In this document: in pieces, positions 1 through 6,467 of the stretch
Numbering within the stretch: the stretch's first letter is position 1
How the letters are laid out: each line of letters opens with the position of its first letter
Assembly: GCA_007128045.1 (NCBI GenBank)
Contig: SKYG01000221.1
Coordinates: 1 to 6,981 of the forward strand
Direction of reading: 5' to 3'
Length of the DNA: 6,981 nucleotides
Source of the DNA: Bacteroidales bacterium
GTDB lineage: Bacteria > Bacteroidota > Bacteroidia > Bacteroidales > UBA7960
Notes under the pieces: generated by a model
Databases searched by the model: none
What the model was told of the DNA's origin: nothing
The model's input: the letters and a program-made list of their open reading frames with translations, nothing else
Made by a program: the position numbers and the translations under genes

Positions 1-90
1 AGCAATGAATACATGAGCATCTTTTAAAACTTTGAGTTTTTCGTCCTTAATCAGTAATCTTGTTCTTTCCTGCCAATAATCTTGACCCAT
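1..90 (-). CDS. tcdA: Partial N-terminus of a ThiF/E1-like protein, probably tRNA threonylcarbamoyladenosine dehydratase (TcdA)
   Basis: This is the 5' end of a leftward gene that runs off the window; only 30 codons are visible. They read MGQDYWQERTRLLI, then KDEKLKVLKDAHVFIA. The W-Q-E-R-T-x-L-L-I ... L-x-x-L-K-x-A-H-V pattern is how Bacteroidetes TcdA/YgdL proteins begin, just ahead of the G-x-G-G-V-G nucleotide-binding loop, which would lie outside the window. TcdA uses ATP to cyclise the t6A modification at position 37 of ANN-reading tRNAs to ct6A. The start is well placed: an in-frame TGA lies four codons upstream (complement of 100-102) and no other ATG lies between. No Shine-Dalgarno is apparent. 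The gene is divergent from ppdK across a 184-bp spacer. Other E1-like proteins (MoeB, ThiF, HesA) start with a similar helix and cannot be excluded from 30 residues, so family membership is more certain than the exact function. Confidence 0.68.
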   Translation of the reverse strand, partial: MGQDYWQERTRLLIKDEKLKVLKDAHVFIA

Positions 91-159
91 ACTACTAGGT
101 CATTAGGATTACTTTCAAAAAATCACGTAAAAATACACAAATAAATAGGAAAAAATTTG

Positions 160-167
160 TAGCTTTG
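160..167 (+). promoter_or_regulatory. Probable Bacteroidetes-type -7 promoter element for ppdK
   Basis: TAGCTTTG matches the Bacteroidetes -7 consensus TAnnTTTG at every fixed position and is followed by TACGCC, a typical start-site context. Transcription would begin near position 173, giving a leader of about 100 nt for ppdK. No good TTTG (-33) element lies 19-21 bp upstream, where the sequence is A-rich, so this call rests on the -7 box alone. I found no comparable element for the divergent leftward gene. Confidence 0.45.
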
Positions 168-218
168 TACGCCTTAATTATTCAGTAATTTATTATAGAA
201 AACTTGAATATCAACTAG

Positions 219-241
219 TTAAAGTGAAAAATCCACTTTAA
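219..241 (+). other. Small AU-rich hairpin in the ppdK leader
   Basis: TTAAAGTG (219-226) and CACTTTAA (234-241) form a perfect 8-bp inverted repeat around a 7-nt loop. If the promoter near 160-167 is used, the hairpin lies inside the ppdK 5' untranslated region, ending 33 nt before the start codon. It has no T-tract after it, so it is not a terminator. It could be an mRNA-stabilising leader hairpin or a protein-binding dyad; chance is also possible in sequence this AT-rich. Confidence 0.4.
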
Positions 242-274
242 TAAGGATATATTAATTTATAACTAAACAATAAC

Positions 275-3082
275 ATGATGGACAAAAAGAGCAAAATCGT
301 TGATCACTTAACCGAGGCGATCATGAAGAACAAAAAGGTGTATTTTTTTGGAGGTAAGAAAGCAGATGGTGACTCCGGCATGCGCAACCTGCTTGGCGGA
401 AAAGGTGCTAACCTTGCAGAGATGGTTAACCTTGGTGTACCTGTACCTCCCGGGTTCACGATAACCACAGAAGTATGCACGCTGTATAATTCAGTGGGCC
501 GCGATCAGGTTATTGAAGCCATTAAGGCAGAAGTGGAAGAAAATATGCGTAAAGTAGAGAAAGAGATGGGCACGGGTTTCGGTGACAAAGAAAATCCACT
601 CCTCATGTCTGTCAGATCCGGGGCAAGGGCCTCAATGCCTGGCATGATGGATACTGTTTTAAATCTCGGACTAAACGAAGAGACATTGCAAGGGTTGGTA
701 AAAAAGACCGGTAATGAACGTTTTGTATGGGATTCATACCGTCGTTTTGTTCAGATGTACGGTGACGTGGTAATGGGAATGAAGCCCACCAGCAAGGAGG
801 AAGAAGATCCATTCGACGTAATCATGGATCACCTGAAGGAGGAAAAAGGTGCAGCAACCGATCAGGACCTTACCACGGAAGATCTTAAAGAACTCGTAAA
901 TCGATTCAAAAAAGCTGTAAAAGAACAAACCGGACAAGACTTCCCTGAAGATCCATGGGAGCAACTATGGGGATCAGCATTGGCTGTCTTCGAATCATGG
1001 AATAACCCCCGGGCTACATATTACCGAAAGATGCATAATATTCCCGCTGAGTGGGGAACTGCAGTTAATGTTCAGGCAATGGTTTTTGGCAATATGGGCG
1101 ACACTTCTGCAACTGGCGTGGCCTTTACACGCGATGCCGCTACAGGCGAAAATATTTTCAATGGTGAATATCTGGTTAATGCACAGGGTGAAGATGTGGT
1201 TGCCGGTATCCGTACCCCCAGAGAGATCACCAAAGAAGGTTCTCTTCGTTGGGCTAAACTGCAGAGCGTTTCTGAAGAAGAAAGAAAAGCCAATTATCCT
1301 TCACTGGAAGAGATTTTCCCTGAGTTGTACCAGGAGTTGTTTGACCAGCAAAGAAAATTGGAGAGTCATTATCGTGATATGCAAGACCTGGAGTTTACAA
1401 TTCAGGAGGGAAAATTATGGATGCTGCAAACCCGTAATGGAAAGCGCACAGGACCAGCCATGGTGAAGATTGCTATGGACATGCTCCGTGAAGGTACACT
1501 CAATGAAGAGGAGGCCTTATTGCGGGTTGAACCAAACAAATTGGATGAGTTGCTACACCCTGTTTTTGATACAGAAGGTTTGGCCAAGGCAAAAGTTATC
1601 GCCAAAGGTCTGCCTGCATCTCCTGGTGCCGCAACCGGCCAGATCGTATTTTTTGCCGATGAAGCAGCCGAATGGGCAGCAAAAGGCAAAAAAGTTGTCC
1701 TTGTGCGGGTCGAGACCTCACCTGAAGACCTTAGTGGCATGGATGCTGCCGTAGGTATCCTGACAGCTCGTGGCGGAATGACCTCCCACGCCGCTGTTGT
1801 GGCACGTGGTATGGGTAAATGCTGTGTTTCTGGTGCTGGTGCTGCCAAGATCAATTATAAGACAAGGACCATGACTATAGATGGTAAAGTTTTCAAAGAA
1901 GGTGACTTTATTTCTCTGAACGGTTCCACTGGCGAAGTTTTTGACGGAAAGATAGATACTATGGACCCTGAAATGAGTGGAGATTTTGCCGAACTGATGG
2001 CACTTGCTGAGAAGCACACCCGTATGTATGTCCGCACAAATGCCGACACACCTAAGGATGCCAGAGTCGCTCGTGAATTTGGGGCTAAAGGAATTGGACT
2101 GTGCCGTACGGAACATATGTTTTTTGAAGGCGTTCGTATCAAGGCCATGCGTGAAATGATCCTCGCCAATGATGAGGCTGGACGTCGCAAAGCACTCGAG
2201 AAACTGCTTCCCATGCAACGTGAAGACTTCGAAGGAATTTTTGAAGCGATGCAAGACCTGCCTGTTACTGTAAGACTTCTGGACCCACCCCTGCATGAGT
2301 TCCTTCCCCACGAAGAAGCCAACCAAAAAGAAATGGCCAAGGAAATGGGAATCAGCCCCGAAGAAGTAAAAGCCAAGGTTGACTCATTACATGAATTTAA
2401 CCCCATGTTAGGACATCGCGGTTGCCGCTTAGGAAATACCTATCCTGAAATTTCCGAGATACAGGCAAGGGCTATTATCGAAGCAGCCTTGAATCTCAAG
2501 AAGAAAGGGATTAAAACATTTCCTGAGATTATGATCCCTCTTACAGGTACTTTGGAAGAAATGAAGCTGCAGGAGCAGATTGTTCGCGATGAAGTAGAAA
2601 AAGTATTCGAAGAACGCGGTGAACGCATTGAATACCTTGTTGGTACCATGATAGAGATTCCACGTGCTACCCTGATAGCAGATCAGATAGCAGAAAGTGC
2701 AGAGTTCTTCTCCTTTGGAACCAATGACCTTACCCAAATGACCTATGGGTACTCACGTGATGATGCCGGAAGTTTCCTTCCAATCTACCTTGAAAAAGGT
2801 CTTTTAAAGCATGATCCGTTCCAGGTACTAGACCAGGAAGGTGTCGGACAATTGGTTAAGCTTGCTACTGAACGCGGTCGCAAGGGTCGTCCTGGTCTGA
2901 AAATTGGAATATGTGGTGAACATGGTGGCGAACCCAGCTCCGTAGAGTTCTGCAATTCGGTTGGAATGGATTATGTCAGCTGCTCTCCCTTCCGCGTACC
3001 TATTGCTCGTTTGGCTGCGGCCCAGGCTGTTGTTAAAGAAGCTCTGGCAAAAAAAGGTGGTGCAGCTTATACTACTGCCTAA
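275..3082 (+). CDS. ppdK: Pyruvate, phosphate dikinase
   Basis: This cytoplasmic enzyme interconverts pyruvate + ATP + Pi and PEP + AMP + PPi, allowing PEP synthesis for gluconeogenesis or PPi-linked glycolysis. All three domains are present. The N-terminal ATP-grasp region includes NLLGGKGANLAEM (38-50) and SVRSGARASMPGMMDTVLN (112-130). The swivelling phosphohistidine domain has GGMTSHAAVVARG with the catalytic His505. The C-terminal PEP/pyruvate TIM barrel has RLLDPPLHEFLP (about 667-678), GTNDLTQ (Asn817, Asp818) and GICGEHGGEP with the acid/base Cys880. The His-to-Cys spacing agrees with the well-studied Clostridium symbiosum enzyme (His455/Cys831). At 935 residues it is slightly longer than most homologues, because of extra sequence before the usual KKVYFFGG start. 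ATG codons at 275, 278 and 323 are all possible starts; the one at 323 (giving 919 aa) has GAGG five bases upstream. The gene appears monocistronic: it is divergent from the gene on its left and convergent with hutH. No key residue is missing. Confidence 0.97.
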   Translation: MMDKKSKIVDHLTEAIMKNKKVYFFGGKKADGDSGMRNLLGGKGANLAEMVNLGVPVPPGFTITTEVCTLYNSVGRDQVIEAIKAEVEENMRKVEKEMGTGFGDKENPLLMSVRSGARASMPGMMDTVLNLGLNEETLQGLVKKTGNERFVWDSYRRFVQMYGDVVMGMKPTSKEEEDPFDVIMDHLKEEKGAATDQDLTTEDLKELVNRFKKAVKEQTGQDFPEDPWEQLWGSALAVFESWNNPRATYYRKMHNIPAEWGTAVNVQAMVFGNMGDTSATGVAFTRDAATGENIFNGEYLVNAQGEDVVAGIRTPREITKEGSLRWAKLQSVSEEERKANYPSLEEIFPELYQELFDQQRKLESHYRDMQDLEFTIQEGKLWMLQTRNGKRTGPAMVKIAMDMLREGTLNEEEALLRVEPNKLDELLHPVFDTEGLAKAKVIAKGLPASPGAATGQIVFFADEAAEWAAKGKKVVLVRVETSPEDLSGMDAAVGILTARGGMTSHAAVVARGMGKCCVSGAGAAKINYKTRTMTIDGKVFKEGDFISLNGSTGEVFDGKIDTMDPEMSGDFAELMALAEKHTRMYVRTNADTPKDARVAREFGAKGIGLCRTEHMFFEGVRIKAMREMILANDEAGRRKALEKLLPMQREDFEGIFEAMQDLPVTVRLLDPPLHEFLPHEEANQKEMAKEMGISPEEVKAKVDSLHEFNPMLGHRGCRLGNTYPEISEIQARAIIEAALNLKKKGIKTFPEIMIPLTGTLEEMKLQEQIVRDEVEKVFEERGERIEYLVGTMIEIPRATLIADQIAESAEFFSFGTNDLTQMTYGYSRDDAGSFLPIYLEKGLLKHDPFQVLDQEGVGQLVKLATERGRKGRPGLKIGICGEHGGEPSSVEFCNSVGMDYVSCSPFRVPIARLAAAQAVVKEALAKKGGAAYTTA

Positions 3083-3088
3083 AAATTG

Positions 3089-3128
3089 TTGATTTGTTGA
3101 TTTGTTGAGTTGTTGATCTGTTGATTTG
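3089..3128 (+). repeat. Octamer tandem repeat, five units of TTGATTTG
   Basis: Five consecutive 8-bp units start six bases after the ppdK stop codon: TTGATTTG, TTGATTTG, TTGAGTTG, TTGATCTG, TTGATTTG. Three are identical and two carry one substitution each. The preceding AATTG looks like a degraded sixth unit. The array is non-coding and lies in the 3' untranslated region of ppdK, upstream of the terminator hairpin. Its function is unknown; it resembles replication-slippage microsatellites. Confidence 0.9.
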
Positions 3129-3222
3129 ATTGTAGAAGTAGTTTGACAATCTATTACAATGAACTGATGAGATAACAACATCCAACAGCAATAAAAACAA
3201 TAAATCTTCATATTGAATAAAC

Positions 3223-3278
3223 AATCCCGTAGCAGAGGCAGGATAATCATCCTGCAGATGCTACGGGATTTTCTTATT
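3223..3278 (+). terminator. Long rho-independent-type hairpin between convergent ppdK and hutH
   Basis: AATCCCGTAGCA (3223-3234) pairs perfectly with TGCTACGGGATT (3259-3270). Inside, GCAGGAT (3238-3244) pairs with ATCCTGC (3249-3255) around an AATC loop. The two stems, 12 bp and 7 bp, are separated by a symmetric 3x3 internal loop (GAG/AGA). The plus-strand stem runs into TTTTCTTATT, a U-rich tail suitable for terminating ppdK, whose stop lies about 140 bp upstream. On the minus strand the stem is followed by GTTTATT, so it may also terminate hutH, less strongly. A repeated palindromic element is the alternative reading. Confidence 0.82.
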
Positions 3279-3453
3279 CCTGTTTTCCAGATTATAATTC
3301 TAAAATTGCATCTATATGATTATCTGTTTATTAATCAGGTGTTCTTAAAAAAACAGGTGTCCCTTCCGGAAAGAATGAATCATGAAAATGCAGGACTTTT
3401 TAGACCACAAAGCGGGAACCAGAAAACAGTATTTTCAGGAAAGCGTAAATTTG

Positions 3454-4953
3454 TTAGAGAAAAGACCTTGGGTCAGTCTGGTTGATATATTGTCTGGCTT
3501 TCTCCATCTCCACATACATCAGGATATCATTCTCCACAAAAGGAACTACTTCTGAGAACTCCTGATACAACTTCCGTAATACCGGAGATGTCTTCCGGCA
3601 ATCTCTGAAACCCATCGCCTGGCTGGCACAAAAAAGTTCGATAGCAAGCAGTTTTTCCAGATTCTCTGCGATCTTCAAGGTCTTAACAGCAGCATTCGCA
3701 CCCATGCTAACATGATCCTCCTGACCTTGTGATGATTCAATGGAGTCTATGGATGCAGGCGTGCAAAATTGTTTATTCTGGCTTACAATCGAGGCAGCGG
3801 TATATTGTGGGATCATGAATCCGGAATTAAGTCCTGGATTTACTACCAGAAATGTGGGCATGTTGCGTTCGCCGGAAATCAGTCGGTATACACGTCGCTC
3901 AGATATATTTCCGAGCTCTGCCAGAGATATCCCAAGAAAATCTAAAGATAATGCCAACGGCTGACCATGAAAATTGCCACCTGACAGGATAAGGTCATCC
4001 GCAGGAAAAAGTGTGGGGTTGTCAGTAACTGCATTGATTTCATTTTCAAACACATGCGATACATAATCTATAGCATCTTTCGTAGCACCATGTACCTGGG
4101 GTATGCAACGAAATGAGTACGGATCCTGAACATGTTTTTTTTCTTGCCGCATGTTGCTGCTACCCTTCAATATTTTGCGTATTCTGGCCGCGGCGGCTAT
4201 TTGTCCCTTTTGTTGTCTGATGTGATGTATCTGTGGTGCGAAGGTCTCAATGCGACCATCATACACCTCAAATGACAGAGCGCCGATAAGATCAGCCCAA
4301 AGCTGAAGATCCTTGGCCTTCATCAGAGCTTTTGAGCCATATGCTCCCATAAACTGCGTTCCGTTTAATAAGGCCAGGCCCTCCTTGGATTCCAGAGTAA
4401 TGGCATGCCAACCCATCTCCAGTAATGCTGTCGCGGCATCTTTGCGAATTCCTTTATGAAACACCTCACCCAGCCCCAGTAATGGCAATGCTAAGTGGGC
4501 CAAAGGAGCAAGGTCGCCGGAGGCTCCCAGCGAGCCCTGGGTATATACAACAGGAAGAATATCTTCGTTGTAGAAGTCTATCAGACGCTCAATTGTTTCC
4601 AGTCTGATGCCAGAATGTCCATAAGATAGTGACTGAACCTTTAAAAACAGCATCAACCGCACCAAATCTGGAGGAACCTCCTCCCCCATGCCACAAGCAT
4701 GCGACATTACCAGGTTTCGTTGCAAGGTATTCAGGTCAGTATGGGAAATGCTATGATTGCATAGTGCCCCAAAACCGGTGGTAACACCATAAATTGGTTC
4801 CTCCTGACTGTTTATCTTTTCATCAAGATAATTTCTGCATGCCATTACCTTTTTTCTGGACTCCTCCGAGAGCTGTATCCTGGTTGTGGCAGATGATATT
4901 TTTCTCAGGGTCTCAACAGCAATTCGTTTTGAACTGATCTCGTGAATCTCCAT
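3454..4953 (-). CDS. hutH: Histidine ammonia-lyase (histidase)
   Basis: HutH is a cytoplasmic, cofactor-free lyase that converts L-histidine to trans-urocanate and ammonia, the first step of histidine degradation. The 499 residues match the family's usual length of about 500. The MIO prosthetic group forms from Ala144-Ser145-Gly146 within GSLGASGDLAPLAHLA, which fits the PAL/HAL signature. Other hallmarks are YGVTTGFG with the catalytic Tyr55, QDPYSFRCIPQVHGA (276-290) and SSQGQEDHVSMG (408-419). Ser84-His85 (LVMSHACG) is the selectivity pair typical of histidases; tyrosine ammonia-lyases carry His-Leu there, so histidine is the probable substrate. The ATG at 4953 gives the normal N-terminus. 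It lies 29 bp after the hisS stop, with no promoter or terminator visible between, so hutH is probably the last gene of a hisS-hutH transcript. The other hut genes (hutU, hutI, a formiminotransferase) are absent from the window, and the convergent ppdK rules them out immediately downstream in the same operon. Confidence 0.94.
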   Translation of the reverse strand: MEIHEISSKRIAVETLRKISSATTRIQLSEESRKKVMACRNYLDEKINSQEEPIYGVTTGFGALCNHSISHTDLNTLQRNLVMSHACGMGEEVPPDLVRLMLFLKVQSLSYGHSGIRLETIERLIDFYNEDILPVVYTQGSLGASGDLAPLAHLALPLLGLGEVFHKGIRKDAATALLEMGWHAITLESKEGLALLNGTQFMGAYGSKALMKAKDLQLWADLIGALSFEVYDGRIETFAPQIHHIRQQKGQIAAAARIRKILKGSSNMRQEKKHVQDPYSFRCIPQVHGATKDAIDYVSHVFENEINAVTDNPTLFPADDLILSGGNFHGQPLALSLDFLGISLAELGNISERRVYRLISGERNMPTFLVVNPGLNSGFMIPQYTAASIVSQNKQFCTPASIDSIESSQGQEDHVSMGANAAVKTLKIAENLEKLLAIELFCASQAMGFRDCRKTSPVLRKLYQEFSEVVPFVENDILMYVEMEKARQYINQTDPRSFL

Positions 4954-4982
4954 AGGATGACTATTTGGTGAATCCTGTTAGT

Positions 4983-6356
4983 CTATTCTGCCTTCCTGAC
5001 CGCAGACGCAATGGCATCTGCTCCCAATATCATCTGATCACCAGTGCGCATATTTTTCAGAGAGAAGACGCCTTTTTCCATTTCACTGGCACCAGCTACC
5101 AATACGAACGGGATATTATTCTTATCGGCATACTGCATTTGTTTCTTCATTTTTACAGCATCAGGATACAGCTCACAACGTATGCCTTCATTTCTTAACT
5201 TTGTCAATACCGGCAGGCAATAGGTCATTTCCTGCGGGCCAAAGTTTATGGCAAGCAGTTGAGATAATGTGCCGCTACTGGCAGGAAACCCCGACAACTC
5301 GTTCAACACATCATAAATGCGGTCAGCGCCAAAAGAGATACCAACGCCTGAAACATCCGGCAAACCAAATATACCGGTCAGGTCATCGTACCGCCCGCCT
5401 CCACAAATACTTCCAAACAGAACATCGAGGGCTTTTACTTCTATAATAGCTCCTGTGTAATAATTCAAACCACGGGCAAGGGTCAGATCAAGTTCCAGGT
5501 TACAATTTAAGGGTGTTATAGAAACCAGATTAAATACTTCACGCAGTTCTGATATGCCCTTTATCCCAACACTCGAATCTTTGAGTATGCCGGTGAGTAC
5601 GTCAAGTTTCTGCTGATCACTGCCCGACAATTGTAAGACGGGCGTAAGCTTTTCAATGGCATCAACAGATAAGCCACGATCACGAAGTTCAGCACTAACA
5701 TTTTCCAGCCCTATTTTTTCCATTTTATCAATAGCGGTAGTGATGTCAATCAGCTTATCCTTAAAGCCAATATATTCAGCCAAACCTGACAATATTTTTC
5801 TGTTATTGATTTTAATGACGACCCTGATTTTTAATTCATCGAAGACCTCGTCAATCACTTGCAAGAACTCAGCTTCGTTAACTAAGCTATTACTGCCGAT
5901 CACATCGGCGTCACACTGAAAAAATTCCCTGTAACGGCCTTTCTGGGGCCGGTCTGCACGCCATACTGGCTGAATCTGATAGCGCTTAAAGGGAAATGTA
6001 ATATGATGCTGGTGCTGAACCACGTACCGGGCAAAAGGTACCGTCAGGTCATATCGCAGTGCCTTTTCGGTTATCAGCGCCGACAACCTTGATGCCTCGC
6101 GTGAGTTCCAGTTCTCATCGTCAATTCCAGCCACAAAATCGCCAGAGTTCAAAATACGGAAAATCAATCGATCACCCTCCTCTCCATATTTCCCCATGAG
6201 GGTTGACAACATTTCCATAGATGGTGTCTCAATCGGCATAAAAGCATGACGCTGAAACACCTTTTTAATGGCGGAGAAAATATACTCCCTGCGGGAAACC
6301 TCTAGCGGGTTAAAGTCTCTGGTGCCTTTTGGAATACCGGGTTTTTCTTTGGCCAT
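4983..6356 (-). CDS. hisS: Histidyl-tRNA synthetase (class II)
   Basis: HisS charges tRNA-His with histidine using ATP. Numbered from the ATG at 6356 (457 aa), it shows the motif 1 region ending FMPIETP (39-45), the LRYDLTVPFARYV strand (100-112), motif 2 (FKRYQIQPVWRADRPQKGRY, 123-142, then REFFQCD), the histidine-specific loops LARGLNYYTG (293-302, with Arg295 equivalent to the catalytic E. coli Arg259) and CGGGRYDDL (318-326), and motif 3 GVGISFGADRI (337-347). An anticodon-binding domain follows from about residue 365. The segment around LNSGDFVAGIDDENW (69-83) is an insertion seen in Bacteroidetes enzymes. The frame stays open to an upstream ATG at 6434, which would add 26 residues, but those are NPQPTT(N/H) repeats read from a tandem DNA repeat, and the start of that frame lies in an inverted repeat. 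The conserved protein begins MAKEKPGIPKGTRDF. There is no Shine-Dalgarno before 6356; the leader there is C/A-rich. The gene lies between ychF and hutH, all in the same direction. Confidence 0.95.
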   Translation of the reverse strand: MAKEKPGIPKGTRDFNPLEVSRREYIFSAIKKVFQRHAFMPIETPSMEMLSTLMGKYGEEGDRLIFRILNSGDFVAGIDDENWNSREASRLSALITEKALRYDLTVPFARYVVQHQHHITFPFKRYQIQPVWRADRPQKGRYREFFQCDADVIGSNSLVNEAEFLQVIDEVFDELKIRVVIKINNRKILSGLAEYIGFKDKLIDITTAIDKMEKIGLENVSAELRDRGLSVDAIEKLTPVLQLSGSDQQKLDVLTGILKDSSVGIKGISELREVFNLVSITPLNCNLELDLTLARGLNYYTGAIIEVKALDVLFGSICGGGRYDDLTGIFGLPDVSGVGISFGADRIYDVLNELSGFPASSGTLSQLLAINFGPQEMTYCLPVLTKLRNEGIRCELYPDAVKMKKQMQYADKNNIPFVLVAGASEMEKGVFSLKNMRTGDQMILGADAIASAVRKAE

Positions 6357-6362
6357 GATTGC

Positions 6363-6418
6363 GGGTTGTGGGTTGTGGGTTGTGGGTTGTGGGTTGTTGG
6401 TTGTGGGTTGCGGGTTGT
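6363..6418 (+). repeat. Heptamer tandem repeat, eight units of GGGTTGT
   Basis: Eight consecutive 7-bp units: five perfect GGGTTGT, then TGGTTGT, GGGTTGC and GGGTTGT. The array ends six bases from the hisS start codon, so in the hisS mRNA it reads ACAACCC repeats and forms the immediate leader. Seven GGG runs separated mostly by four bases make the plus strand (the template for hisS) a G-quadruplex candidate. Seven is not a multiple of three, so gain or loss of one unit would shift any frame reading through it. Confidence 0.95.
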
Positions 6419-6430
6419 GTTTAGCACCTG

Positions 6431-6453
6431 TCATCTCGAGCGCAGTGAGAGAT
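6431..6453. repeat. REP-like imperfect inverted repeat (TCATCTCGAGCG...GAGAGAT)
   Basis: ATCTC (6433-6437) and GAGAT (6449-6453) flank GAGCGCAGTGA. The whole block, TCATCTCGAGCG followed by CAGTGAGAGAT, has the form of a dispersed intergenic palindrome recalled from Bacteroidetes and other bacteria, of the type TCATnTCGAnCG...GAGAnAT. Membership of a multi-copy family is inferred from pattern memory and not shown by this single copy. Its ATG on the minus strand (6434) is the spurious upstream start for hisS. Confidence 0.55.
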
Positions 6454-6467
6454 ACCCTGCAAATCGA

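Larger units (their letters stand above)
3083..3453. other. Convergent ppdK-hutH spacer: tandem repeat, terminator hairpin, otherwise no gene
   Basis: This 371-bp AT-rich spacer separates the 3' ends of ppdK (plus) and hutH (minus). It contains an octamer array right after the ppdK stop and a long hairpin near its middle. The hutH-side half (3279-3453) has no recognisable gene or RNA. It does have a run of seven A at 3347-3353, which would be a U-tract in the hutH transcript, but no convincing stem precedes it. Open frames here are short and show no family features. Confidence 0.8.

Noticed and set aside
116..123. Possible minus-strand -7 box for the leftward gene at 1-90
   Set aside because: ATTTTTTG misses both fixed TA positions of TAnnTTTG and no TTTG lies at a suitable upstream distance.
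1718..2406. Long antisense open frames (183 and 202 codons) opposite ppdK
   Set aside because: They lie wholly within ppdK, which has complete domains and conserved motifs; the antisense translations are Ser/Cys-rich with no family features. They are shadows of ppdK codon use.
2828..3250. 140-codon minus-strand frame over the ppdK 3' end and the octamer repeat
   Set aside because: Part of it reads the tandem repeat (STNQQ-like low complexity) and the rest is antisense to the conserved ppdK C-terminus.
3336..3360. Direct repeat CAGGTGT flanking the A7 run, considered as a target-site duplication
   Set aside because: The repeat is only 7 bp, 18 bp apart, with no insertion-sequence-like content between the copies; chance is sufficient.
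3213..3485. 90-codon plus-strand frame across the terminator hairpin and into the end of hutH
   Set aside because: It begins inside or beside the hairpin, runs through AT-rich spacer and ends antisense to hutH, with low-complexity hydrophobic and basic content and no recognisable family.
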